Shown here in pieces: positions 1 through 5,930 of a DNA stretch of 7,871 bases (its first letter is position 1; each line of letters begins with the position of its first letter). The translations under genes and the position numbers were made by a program. The notes beneath the pieces are model-generated. The model saw nothing but the letters and a program-made list of their open reading frames with translations. It ran no database searches and had not been told where the DNA came from. Origin of the DNA: Hyphomicrobiaceae bacterium (GTDB lineage: Bacteria; Pseudomonadota; Alphaproteobacteria; Rhizobiales; Hyphomicrobiaceae); the NCBI GenBank assembly GCA_017353825.1, contig JAFMSC010000181.1, positions 1 to 7,871 of the forward strand. Direction: 5' to 3'.

Positions 1-931
1 CGGCAAGACCGAAGCGGGGGCGCCAGGCGACGCGCTCAAGGAGCAGGCTGGGGTCGGCCACCAGCTCCGGCGGGTCGCCGGCGCGGCGGCCCTCGTAGGC
101 AAGGCGCAGCGGCCGGCCGGCAGCGGACTCCACCGCCGCGATCACCTCGCGAACGGAGTAGCCGCGGCCGTTGCCGCAGTTGAAGGTGGCACTTTCGCCG
201 CTCCGCTGTAGCAGGGCGTATGCCGCCACGTGCGCCTCGGCCAGGTCGCTGACGTGGATGAAGTCGCGCACACAGGTTCCGTCTTTGGTCGGATAGTCTG
301 TACCGAATACCCGCATGTCATCGCGCAGGCCGGTGGCGGCCTGGCAGGCCACCTTGATGAGATGCGTAGCCTGCGGTGTGCTCTGGCCCGTGCGCCCCCT
401 GGGGTCGGCGCCTGCGACGTTGAAATAGCGCAGCACGGCGCACGCCAGTCCGTGCGCGGCGCCGAGATCTGCCAGCTGGCGCTCGAAGAAGAGCTTCGAC
501 CACCCATAAGGGTTGATGGGCTGCAGGGGTGCGGTCTCGGGAATGGGTACGCGCTCCGGCGCGCCGTAGACGGCGGCGGTCGAGGAGAACACGAAGTGGG
601 TGACGCCGGCGGCGATGAGGGTGTCGGCCAGCTCCAGGGCGCGGCTGGTGTTGTTGCGGTAGTACTTGGCGGGGTTGGCGACCGATTCCGGGACCACGAT
701 GGAGCCTGCGAAGTGGAGCGCGCCCTCGATGCGGTGCTCGCGCACGATGCGGGTCACCAACGCGCGGTCGGAGATGCAGCCCTGGTAGAAGGCGGCCTGG
801 GACGGCAGGGTAGAGCGCATGCCGGTGGAGAGGTCGTCGAGCACCACCACCTCGGCGCCGGCGTCGATGAAGGCGTAGACGGTGTGGCTGCCAATGTAGC
901 CGGCCCCGCCGGTGATCAGCACGGCACCCAT
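1..931 (-). CDS. galE: UDP-glucose 4-epimerase GalE, 3' end beyond the window
   Basis: Extended-SDR enzyme that interconverts UDP-glucose and UDP-galactose in the cytoplasm, using tightly bound NAD. It supplies galactose for the Leloir pathway and for surface polysaccharide. Reading leftward from the ATG at 931, an uninterrupted frame of 310 codons reaches the window edge. It shows the Rossmann motif GGAGYIG (residues 8-14), DDLSTG (32-37), HFAGSIVVPESV (73-84), the catalytic SST (116-118) and YGWSK (142-146, the YxxxK pair), then LRYFNVAGADP. The family is usually about 325-340 residues, so only some 15-30 C-terminal residues should be missing. A purine-rich GGGGGAG (complement of 941-947) lies about 9 bases before the start. 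The gene diverges from the Cys-rich gene at 1217. Its leader carries a tandem repeat and an extended -10 promoter (separate entries). Identity is secure; the cellular pathway served is inference. Confidence 0.96.
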   Translation of the reverse strand, partial: MGAVLITGGAGYIGSHTVYAFIDAGAEVVVLDDLSTGMRSTLPSQAAFYQGCISDRALVTRIVREHRIEGALHFAGSIVVPESVANPAKYYRNNTSRALELADTLIAAGVTHFVFSSTAAVYGAPERVPIPETAPLQPINPYGWSKLFFERQLADLGAAHGLACAVLRYFNVAGADPRGRTGQSTPQATHLIKVACQAATGLRDDMRVFGTDYPTKDGTCVRDFIHVSDLAEAHVAAYALLQRSGESATFNCGNGRGYSVREVIAAVESAAGRPLRLAYEGRRAGDPPELVADPSLLLERVAWRPRFGLA

Positions 932-970
932 CCAATGTGTCTCCCCCGCTCTTGCGCTCGCCAAAAGCCG

Positions 971-1053
971 CTCCAAGGCTTGGCTCCAAGGGCTTGGCTC
1001 CAAGGGCTTGGCTCCGAAGGCTTGGCTCCCCAAGGCTTGGCTCCAAGGCTTGG
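971..1053. repeat. Six imperfect 13-15 bp tandem repeats, each self-complementary, in the galE leader
   Basis: Six units begin at 971, 984, 998, 1012, 1026 and 1041, with lengths 13, 14, 14, 14, 15 and 13. Consensus is CTCCAAG(G)GCTTGG. The core CCAAG-N(1-2)-CTTGG is a perfect 5-bp inverted repeat around one or two central bases, so every unit is a small palindrome; the unit at 1012 has CCGAAGG instead. A partial seventh unit (CTCC) follows at 1054. The array lies 40 bp upstream of the galE start and inside the predicted galE transcript. Function unknown. Confidence 0.9.
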
Positions 1054-1075
1054 CTCCGCGCCCGACGCCGCGATC

Positions 1076-1084
1076 ATTATACCA
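1076..1084 (-). promoter_or_regulatory. Extended -10 promoter element for galE
   Basis: On the minus strand this reads TGGTATAAT, an exact match to the sigma-70 extended -10 consensus TGnTATAAT. No good -35 hexamer sits 16-18 bp upstream, as is usual for extended -10 promoters. The expected transcription start is near 1069. This would give a galE leader of roughly 140 nt containing the whole 971-1053 repeat. It stands out as AT-rich in a GC-rich spacer. Predicted by eye only. Confidence 0.55.
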
Positions 1085-1216
1085 CTGCAAGGGGTGCCGC
1101 ACGCGGGGGGTGAAGTTAACTGTAAGCAGCACGCGGGATTTCGTGACCGGGACGGCGGGAACTTCGCTGCCGCCCGGCTGTTTGAGCGGGTAGGACCCTA
1201 GGAGCGGAGGAGCACG

Positions 1217-1453
1217 ATGGCGCGCTGCGACGTTTGCGGTAACGATTACGACAAGGCCCTGCATGTGACGCAGGGGAGCCGGTCAATGACTTTCGACAGC
1301 TTCGAGTGTGCCATCCAGGCCATGGCCCCGCACTGCGCCCACTGCGATTGCCGGGTCATCGGTCACGGGATCGAGGCCCACGGCAAGGTCTACTGCTGCG
1401 CCCACTGCGCCAAGCAGTCCGGGGTGAAGGGCGTAAAGGACCGAGCCGCGTAA
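1217..1453 (+). CDS. Small Cys-rich, probably zinc-binding protein (metallothionein/zinc-ribbon-like)
   Basis: Soluble 78-residue protein with nine cysteines: C4xxC7, C31, C40xxC43xC45 and C60C61xxC64. It is also rich in His (residues 16, 39, 42, 50, 55, 63). Paired CxxC knuckles and a central TFDSFECA segment suggest one or two structural metal sites. I recall similar short proteins being labelled prokaryotic metallothionein in annotations, but the spacing is closer to a treble-clef or zinc-ribbon fold than to a classical metallothionein. There is no signal peptide or membrane segment. GGAGG at 1206-1210 lies 6 bases before the ATG and fixes the start. It is transcribed away from galE, and a hairpin terminator follows 24 bp after the stop, so it is probably a single-gene unit. 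A role in zinc handling or as a regulator is inference. Confidence 0.85.
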   Translation: MARCDVCGNDYDKALHVTQGSRSMTFDSFECAIQAMAPHCAHCDCRVIGHGIEAHGKVYCCAHCAKQSGVKGVKDRAA

Positions 1454-1477
1454 CGGATTAGCGACCCGCGAGTGGCG

Positions 1478-1506
1478 AACAGGGGGTGGCCAAGCCGCCC
1501 CTGTTT
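1478..1506 (+). terminator. Hairpin terminator after the Cys-rich gene
   Basis: AACAGGGG (1478-1485) pairs perfectly with CCCCTGTT (1498-1505). After one bulged G, TGGC (1487-1490) pairs with GCCG (1494-1497, one G-T wobble) around a CAA loop. It is followed by only a short T run (1504-1506), so it may need help from Rho. It begins 25 bp after the stop codon at 1453. The rest of 1507-1681 shows no recognisable element. Confidence 0.6.
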
Positions 1507-1681
1507 CATCCCCCACACTGACTGCTGCCAACTCCCACTCCCCAGCGCCCTTCCCCCGTACGCCCGACGGGCGGCGATCGCAGCTATTCACGAGCTGTTC
1601 ATATGCGCCGGTGCAGCGAAGCCGCTTCGAGCGCCGCAACGGCTCGCTTGCGTGCCACGCACCGCGCGGCAGATCAGGGGA

Positions 1682-1966
1682 ATGAACGCTTCCATGCGAC
1701 GCGGAGTGCTTCCGACTGTGGCCGGCGTTCTCCTCGCCGTGGTCGGGGTCGTCGTGGCTCCGCCGGCGCGTTCGCAGGAGACCTGCCGCACCCGCTGCTG
1801 GGACGCCTATGGGGCCTGCTACACGTCCACCAGCGACCGGCAGCGCTGCCAGGCGCAGCTGCTGCGCTGCTTGAACAACTGCATCCGCGCCAAGCGCTCG
1901 CCCGCCACCCAGCGCCGGCCTCAACCCGCTCATCCGACGGGGCATTCCGACGGTTGTGGAACATGA
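1682..1966 (+). CDS. Small exported protein with a mirror-symmetric six-cysteine motif
   Basis: Unrecognised 94-residue protein. Residues 1-32 form a signal peptide: MNASMRR, a Val/Leu/Ala-rich core (about 9-26), then PPARSQ. The mature part has cysteines at 35, 39, 46, 56, 63 and 67, spaced C-x3-C-x6-C-x9-C-x6-C-x3-C, the same read from either end. The spacings suit two antiparallel helices joined by three disulfides (35-67, 39-63, 46-56). The tail is Pro/Arg-rich with one further Cys at 92. The start was chosen because the signal peptide begins here. GGGG at 1677-1680 is very close to ATG 1682, and the next ATG at 1694 (spacing about 13) would also keep the signal peptide. The frame is open from 1472, but that extension looks non-coding. 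It converges with rsmD. Export and the helical hairpin are inferred from sequence; function is unknown. Confidence 0.68.
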   Translation: MNASMRRGVLPTVAGVLLAVVGVVVAPPARSQETCRTRCWDAYGACYTSTSDRQRCQAQLLRCLNNCIRAKRSPATQRRPQPAHPTGHSDGCGT

Positions 1967-2052
1967 ACCAGCCGTCGGTGCGCACCCCTGGCGGGGCTTT
2001 CCGGCCGCCCACGTGCGCCCTGCGGCTGGCCTGTAGCGCCGGCCCCGCGGCC

Positions 2053-2619
2053 TCATGCTGCCCCTACATACCGCGTGAACAACACCTGCGTATCACCCCA
2101 GGTGCGCTGCTCCAGCGCCACGAAGCCTCCGGGCGAGGCCACCGAAGCGCGCCGGCTCTCCTCCACCACGGCCACCGCACCAGCCGCCAGCCAGCCGCCC
2201 GCAGCGGCAGAGGCGAGCGCACGCGACGCCAGGCCCTGCTCATAGGGTGGGTCGAGGAACGCCAGTCCGAACCCGCCCCGATGCCCCGCCGGGCCCAGGT
2301 TGGTGGCGTTGCGCCGGAACACCTTCGTGCTGCCCATAAGCCCCAGCGCCTCGATGTTGCCGCGTATAGCCCCCCGCGCCGCCGCATCCTCCTCCACGAA
2401 CAGGCAGAACGCCGCTCCGCGTGAGAGCGCTTCGAGCCCCAGGGCGCCGGTGCCGGCAAACAGGTCGAGCACGCGCACCCCGGCCATCGCGAACCCGTCG
2501 ATGCCGTGCTCCAGGATGTTGAACACGGCTTCACGCACCCGATCGGAGGTGGGCCTCGTGTGCGCGCCTTCCGGCGCCGCCAGCATCCGCCCCCGAAACC
2601 GGCCCGCGACGATGCGCAT
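2053..2619 (-). CDS. rsmD: 16S rRNA (guanine(966)-N(2))-methyltransferase RsmD
   Basis: Methylates N2 of G966 in 16S rRNA, using S-adenosylmethionine, during small-subunit assembly. The 188-residue protein matches the usual family length. It begins MRIVAGRFRGR, then RPTSDRVREAVFNIL (22-36), the SAM-binding segment LDLFAGTGALGLEALSRG (51-68), an acidic VEED after the second strand (75-78) that would contact the ribose, and the N2-guanine/N6-adenine catalytic motif DPPY (123-126). The start at 2619 has a purine-rich GGAAGGG about 6 bases upstream. It lies 25 bp downstream of the stop of the rluB-like gene on the same strand, so the two are probably cotranscribed as an rRNA-modification operon. 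Its stop faces the stop of the small exported protein gene across 86 bp. Confidence 0.96.
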   Translation of the reverse strand: MRIVAGRFRGRMLAAPEGAHTRPTSDRVREAVFNILEHGIDGFAMAGVRVLDLFAGTGALGLEALSRGAAFCLFVEEDAAARGAIRGNIEALGLMGSTKVFRRNATNLGPAGHRGGFGLAFLDPPYEQGLASRALASAAAGGWLAAGAVAVVEESRRASVASPGGFVALEQRTWGDTQVLFTRYVGAA

Positions 2620-2644
2620 GTCTCACCCTTCCATCGCCGGCTGC

Positions 2645-3559
2645 TCACGCTTTCCGCGCCGCGTCCCCGCCCACTCGCCGCCGGTTGGCGGCCCGGCCTG
2701 GACGGTCCTCTGGGGTGTTCCCCGGCCTATCCGTGTCGCCCCCCACGCCCGTTTCCCCTCCCGCCGCGACCTCGTGCGCCAGACCGAGCTCGGCCGCAAC
2801 CCGCGCGCCCAGCTGATCGACCAGCACGCGGCGCTTCACCGGCTCCACGCCCCGCGGCTCGAGGTCGCGCAGCTGGAACGGACCGAACGAAACGCGGATC
2901 AGACGGGTAACTTTCAGGCCTAAGTGGTCCAGGATGGTGCGCACCTCACGGTTCTTGCCCTCGCGCAGGGCAACTGTAAGCCACACGTTGCTGCCCTGCA
3001 CCTTGTCGAGCGTGGCCTCCACCGGGCCGTAGCGCACCCCGCCGATCTCCACGCCCTCCTTCAGCGGGTCGAGCGCCTCCTGCGTCACGGTCCCGTGCGC
3101 GCGCACCCGGTAGCGCCTGAGCCAGCCGGTGGCGGGCAGCTCCAGGTGCCGGGCCAGCGCGCCGTCGTTGGTGAGGAGCAGCAGTCCCTCCGTATTCACA
3201 TCGAGCCGGCCCACCGACACCACCCGCGGCAGATGCTCCGGCAACGCATCGAACACCGTGGGCCGCCCCTGCGGGTCGGCGTGCGTGGTGACGAGGCCTC
3301 TGGGCTTGTGATAGCGCCAAAGCCGCGGCGGCTCAGGCGCGGGTAGCTCCTTGCCGTCAACTAAGATCCGGTCGCCGGCCACAACATCCCGCGCGGGGCT
3401 CGCGAGCACCTCCCCGTTGACGCTCACGCGCCCTTGTGTGATCCACCGCTCCGCCTCCCGCCGCGAGCACAACCCCGCCCGCGCCACCACCTTGGCGATG
3501 CGCACGCCCGCCCCGCCGGCTGCGGCCGTCGCTGGTCTTTGCCCTCTTCGTCGGCGCAT
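2645..3559 (-). CDS. rluB: 23S/16S rRNA pseudouridine synthase, RsuA/RluB family
   Basis: Converts a uridine in ribosomal RNA to pseudouridine. The 304-residue protein has an N-terminal S4 RNA-binding domain (about 19-65, with RIAKVVARAGLCSRREAE and GRVSVNGE), then YHKPRGLVTT (83-92) and the catalytic GRLDVNTEGLLLL (117-129) with Asp120 as nucleophile. Later come the RRYRVRAHG strand and EGKNREVR. The C-terminal 50 or so residues are Gly/Arg/Asp-rich and look disordered. The frame is open to 3733, but ATG 3559 is preferred: GAGGA sits 7 bases before it, the S4 domain begins shortly after, and the upstream codons lie in the duplicated 3605-3944 block. It is followed by rsmD. RluB (23S position 2605) fits best by length and context; RsuA or RluE-type specificity cannot be excluded. 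Confidence 0.9.
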   Translation of the reverse strand: MRRRRGQRPATAAAGGAGVRIAKVVARAGLCSRREAERWITQGRVSVNGEVLASPARDVVAGDRILVDGKELPAPEPPRLWRYHKPRGLVTTHADPQGRPTVFDALPEHLPRVVSVGRLDVNTEGLLLLTNDGALARHLELPATGWLRRYRVRAHGTVTQEALDPLKEGVEIGGVRYGPVEATLDKVQGSNVWLTVALREGKNREVRTILDHLGLKVTRLIRVSFGPFQLRDLEPRGVEPVKRRVLVDQLGARVAAELGLAHEVAAGGETGVGGDTDRPGNTPEDRPGRAANRRRVGGDAARKA

Positions 3560-3604
3560 GCCTTCGTCCTCATTGCATCCTGCATTCTTGGGCGACGGCG
3601 CGGG

Positions 3605-3944
3605 TCGATCGGGAATGCGACGAACCCGCACGGCAGCACGCAGGCACGCGATGCAAATGCCTATCGATACGGATCTATGCGCTGCCCGTCGGTCTGCACT
3701 GCAGATTAACTCTACGGGTGTACCACAATTCAATTTACCCTCCTGCCCGTGGTGCGGGGAAAGATTTTGTGCACCCGGAGGGGACTCATGGAAACGTGTT
3801 TCAGGCGAACGGGCAACGCCGGGAATTTGGCAGGCACCGGCCCCAGACGAGCAGCGATCGCAACCACCATCCTTGCGCTCACTCTGGCCGGTACCGCAAC
3901 CGCGGCCGATAGGGCAAACCCGCCTTCCACGGGCTGCATCGACG
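3605..3944 (+). repeat. Diverged direct repeat, copy 1: leader, start region and signal peptide of the C15-like gene
   Basis: About 340 bp that align nearly colinearly with 5480-5818, at roughly three quarters or more identity by eye. Shared blocks include GGGAATGCGACGAA, CCTATCGATACGGA, AACTCTACGGGTG, ATTCAATTTACCC, GATTTTGTGCACCCGG, ACTCATGGAAA and GGTACCGCAA. The block contains the palindrome TATCGATA (3662-3669), a weak promoter-like pair TTAACT-17-TTCAAT kept in both copies, the ribosome-binding site GGAGGGG (3777-3783) and the first 50 or so codons of the following gene. It also lies 45 bp upstream of the divergent rluB-like start, so it may hold promoters for both strands. Confidence 0.85.
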
Positions 3945-5335
3945 AGGCCATCACACCCTCATTCGAGGAGCAGCGGTTGGTGAATAAGCTTCCCGGTACG
4001 GACGTACCGGCCCCGCAGCGCATTATGGAGGCCGCCGGTTTTCAGGACTTCGGGCCGAACCTGATCAGGAAGCTGTGCGCTCGCGACGCACCCACGAACT
4101 TCGAAGACGCAACGGGCCTCGTCAAGGCGGAAGGGCGAAAGTTGTGGCGCGCAGCCGTTGATCGCGTGCAGGGTCGCCATGTCTCCGGCGATCTCCCGCC
4201 GAGCGACGATCGCATGCTCTACTGGGCGCGCCTGACGATGTCCAAGGCTCTGCGCCAGTGGCAACCCGCATTCGCCATGTCCGATGAGGACCGCGAGAGC
4301 CTGCTTTGGGAGTTCGAGCGTTCGAGCCGCGGCCAGGACGACATCGATTTCCCTGGCGGCAACCACCACGTTCGCGTCATTGTCAGCGGGTTCGATCCTT
4401 TCACGCTGGGTAACCCAGGATCGACCACGTCGACGGGTATCCGGATCGGCAATCCGTCGGGCGCCAACGCGCTGTCGCTCGACGGCGTCACCATCGATCT
4501 GCCCGACGGGAAGGTGGCGGCAATCGAGACTTACGTCCTACCCGTCAACTACGGTCCCTTCATGAAGGGCATGCAGGAGGATACGCTCGGGCCATCGTTC
4601 CAGTCCGGACCCAAGCAAGTGGACGTGTCGATAACGGTAAGCCAGGGTGGTGGTTTCCAGTTTTGGCTCGAGCAGTGGAACGGCCGCTTCCACGGTCCCT
4701 CCGCAGGCAACGATGGCATCGCGCTTTGCCCCAGCGCGGGCGGTCAACGCATCCCGCCGAACGACGACTGTGACATCTATCCACCACAGAGATGGCTCGG
4801 CTACGACCCCAAGCCCTGGCAGATGGACAAGCCCGCGCAGTTCACCCTCACGTCGCTGCCGGTTGCCTCGATGATCGCGGCGGACACCGGAGCCGACGTT
4901 CCACCTCCCCCGGGGGCACCCACTCCGCAACCGTACACCGTTATCTGGCACACCAACTACACCGTGTTCCCGGACTGCTTTGCGACACCGACGCAGAGCT
5001 TCAACACGCCCGTGGAACAGTTTCCCCCGCCCACACCGCCGATCCCGCCGGCCGTGACGGCCTGCGCACGGCAGGGCGGCGGTGGCGACTATCTGTCGAA
5101 CGAGAGTGCGTACCGGAACACACTTCTGCGCGACACCTTCAAATTGAAGATTCCCGCGGGGCACATCCATGTACCAGTTATGACGCGGTTCGGCGACGGC
5201 GCCGGCAACAATCAGAACCCGAGCGCAATCACCGACCCGACGTTTGAAGCCTACCGCGACACGATTGTCGAGCAGACGCACCGGCTGATCTTGCAGGCGG
5301 TGATTCATCGTGGCGAGGGTGCCCCGTACCCTTAG
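3788..5335 (+). CDS. Exported pyroglutamyl-peptidase I (C15)-like protein with Ser at the catalytic Cys position
   Basis: A 515-residue precursor. RR at 20-21 and a hydrophobic stretch to ATAA (about 22-40) form a signal peptide, with cleavage near residue 39 or 40. An Arg/Trp-rich helical domain (about 55-185) precedes a domain resembling C15 peptidases, which remove N-terminal pyroglutamate. It has SGFDPF (200-205), NPSGANALSLDG (222-233), VSQGGGFQFWLEQ (284-296), SLPV (356-359), GDYLSNESAY (433-442) and AGHIHVP (457-463). By alignment from memory, Glu295 and His461 match the catalytic Glu and His, and Ser437 replaces Cys. Normal C15 enzymes are about 200-220 residues, cytoplasmic and without the N-terminal domain. 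A Pro-rich insert (371-421) interrupts the fold. Six mature cysteines suit disulfides outside the cytoplasm. ATG 3788 is chosen over 3749 because GGAGGGG lies just before it. I recall longer C15-like proteins in Actinobacteria, so horizontal transfer is possible. Activity is uncertain. Confidence 0.75.
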   Translation: METCFRRTGNAGNLAGTGPRRAAIATTILALTLAGTATAADRANPPSTGCIDEAITPSFEEQRLVNKLPGTDVPAPQRIMEAAGFQDFGPNLIRKLCARDAPTNFEDATGLVKAEGRKLWRAAVDRVQGRHVSGDLPPSDDRMLYWARLTMSKALRQWQPAFAMSDEDRESLLWEFERSSRGQDDIDFPGGNHHVRVIVSGFDPFTLGNPGSTTSTGIRIGNPSGANALSLDGVTIDLPDGKVAAIETYVLPVNYGPFMKGMQEDTLGPSFQSGPKQVDVSITVSQGGGFQFWLEQWNGRFHGPSAGNDGIALCPSAGGQRIPPNDDCDIYPPQRWLGYDPKPWQMDKPAQFTLTSLPVASMIAADTGADVPPPPGAPTPQPYTVIWHTNYTVFPDCFATPTQSFNTPVEQFPPPTPPIPPAVTACARQGGGGDYLSNESAYRNTLLRDTFKLKIPAGHIHVPVMTRFGDGAGNNQNPSAITDPTFEAYRDTIVEQTHRLILQAVIHRGEGAPYP

Positions 5336-5369
5336 GGGTCAGACGGTTCGTGGGAGGCGGTGGAGAGGT

Positions 5370-5391
5370 CCCGTGGCCGTGAGGTCACGGG
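5370..5391 (+). other. Strong 9-bp RNA hairpin with GTGA loop in a structured spacer
   Basis: CCCGTGGCC (5370-5378) pairs with GGTCACGGG (5383-5391), including one G-T wobble, around the loop GTGA, a GNRA-type tetraloop. GGC...GAG (5357-5365) can extend the stem with CTC...GCC (5394-5400). A second small stem CCCTTCGGG (5399-5407) follows. There is no T run, so this is a poor intrinsic terminator. Position fits a 3' end for the C15-like transcript. The segment from ACGGTTCGTGGGAGG (5343-5357) onward faintly recalls the 3' end of a bacterial group II intron, but no paired domain V strand with the AGC triad is present. Nothing else is recognisable in 5336-5479. Confidence 0.4.
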
Positions 5392-5479
5392 AGCTCTGCC
5401 CTTCGGGAGTTCGTCGGACGCGACCCGATAAAGCATGAGAGGCTAACCGACCGTTTCCCAGATCCGGACCGTCGCCGTG

Positions 5480-5818
5480 TCGATTGGGAATGCGACGAAG
5501 CGCGCGGCAGAACCTAGGCACGCCATCCAAATCCTATCGATACGGACCTATGCGCTACCCCTCGGTCTGCGCTGCAGATAAACTCTACGGGTGCACGACC
5601 ATTCAATTTACCCTTCCGCGCCGCGGTTCGGGGAAGGATTTTGTGCACCCGGGAACTCATGGAAAACGTGTTCCAGACGAGCGGGCAACTCAAGGAGCTG
5701 GGCCGGCACCGGAGGCCCGACATGAGCAGCGATGGCAACCGTCGTCCTTGCGCTCAGTCTCACCGGTACCGCAAACGCGACCGACAAGGAAACCCGCCTT
5801 CCAGGGACCTATATCGAT
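5480..5818 (+). repeat. Diverged direct repeat, copy 2
   Basis: Second copy of the 3605-3944 block, nearly the same length. TATCGATA (5535-5542), the TTCAAT and GATTTTGTGCACCCGG segments and ACTCATGGAAA are kept. The ribosome-binding GGAGGGG of copy 1 has become the weaker CCGGGAA. Similarity fades near 5818, after CGCCTTCCA, and the following DNA does not resemble the rest of the C15-like gene. The two copies bracket that gene in direct orientation. Confidence 0.85.
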
Positions 5819-5884
5819 ATCGACCTTGGGCTTCGCCGCGTGGATCATGCAGGACCAAAGCTTGCAACGGCGCAAACCCGCTAG
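5659..5884 (+). pseudogene. Decayed 5' fragment of a C15-like gene (start and signal peptide only)
   Basis: The ATG at 5659 aligns with the ATG at 3788. An extra A just after it (AAAA versus AAA) shifts the frame. Reading past that shift gives TCSRRAGN, then WAGTG, matching TCFRRTGN and LAGTG of the intact protein. A CGA-to-TGA change at 5723 then stops it. Beyond the stop, MATVVLALSLTGTANA (from 5732) is clearly homologous to the intact signal peptide. It continues as TDKETRLPGTYIDIDLG and ends at the TAG at 5882. From about residue 30 after the restart the sequence is unrelated to the intact protein. A 50-residue exported micropeptide from ATG 5732 is conceivable, but GGAGG (5711-5715) is too far upstream to support it. 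Decay is the simpler reading. Confidence 0.7.
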
Positions 5885-5898
5885 GGTCTGAGCATGCC

Positions 5899-5929
5899 AA
5901 CAAGGACCGAGAACAACAAGGACCGAGAA
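5899..5929 (+). repeat. Two copies of a 15-bp direct repeat containing ribosome-binding sequence
   Basis: AACAAGGACCGAGAA occurs at 5899-5913 and 5915-5929, a 16-bp period. The second copy ends directly before ATG 5931 and supplies AAGGA about 9 bases ahead of that start. The duplication looks like a recent slippage event. Confidence 0.8.
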
Positions 5930-5930
5930 A

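Noticed and set aside
971..1053. Tandem repeat as a CRISPR array
   Set aside because: Units are contiguous, 13-15 bp, with no unique spacers, and no cas genes are present.
230..1201. Long plus-strand open frame (323 codons)
   Set aside because: It lies antisense to galE over most of its length, and its translation is the low-complexity Gly/Ala/Val type expected from the reverse of a GC-rich gene.
1968..2029. Inverted repeat CCAGCCG / CGGCTGG between the convergent genes as a bidirectional terminator
   Set aside because: The arms are only 7 bp with a loop of about 48 bases and no T runs, so chance pairing in GC-rich DNA is likely.
1283..2056. Minus-strand open frame of 257 codons
   Set aside because: It covers the Cys-rich gene and the exported-peptide gene antisense, has no recognisable domain and is Arg/Gly/Ala-rich as shadows are.
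1603..2424. Plus-strand open frame of 273 codons
   Set aside because: It overlaps the exported protein in another frame and runs antisense into rsmD; no family features.
4538..5308. Minus-strand open frame of 256 codons inside the C15-like gene
   Set aside because: The sense strand has clear family motifs and a signal peptide; the antisense frame has none.
3605..5818. The two direct repeats as ends of an insertion sequence or composite transposon
   Set aside because: No transposase or integrase lies between them, the repeats have no terminal inverted repeats, and each includes the start of the same coding sequence, which points to gene-related duplication.
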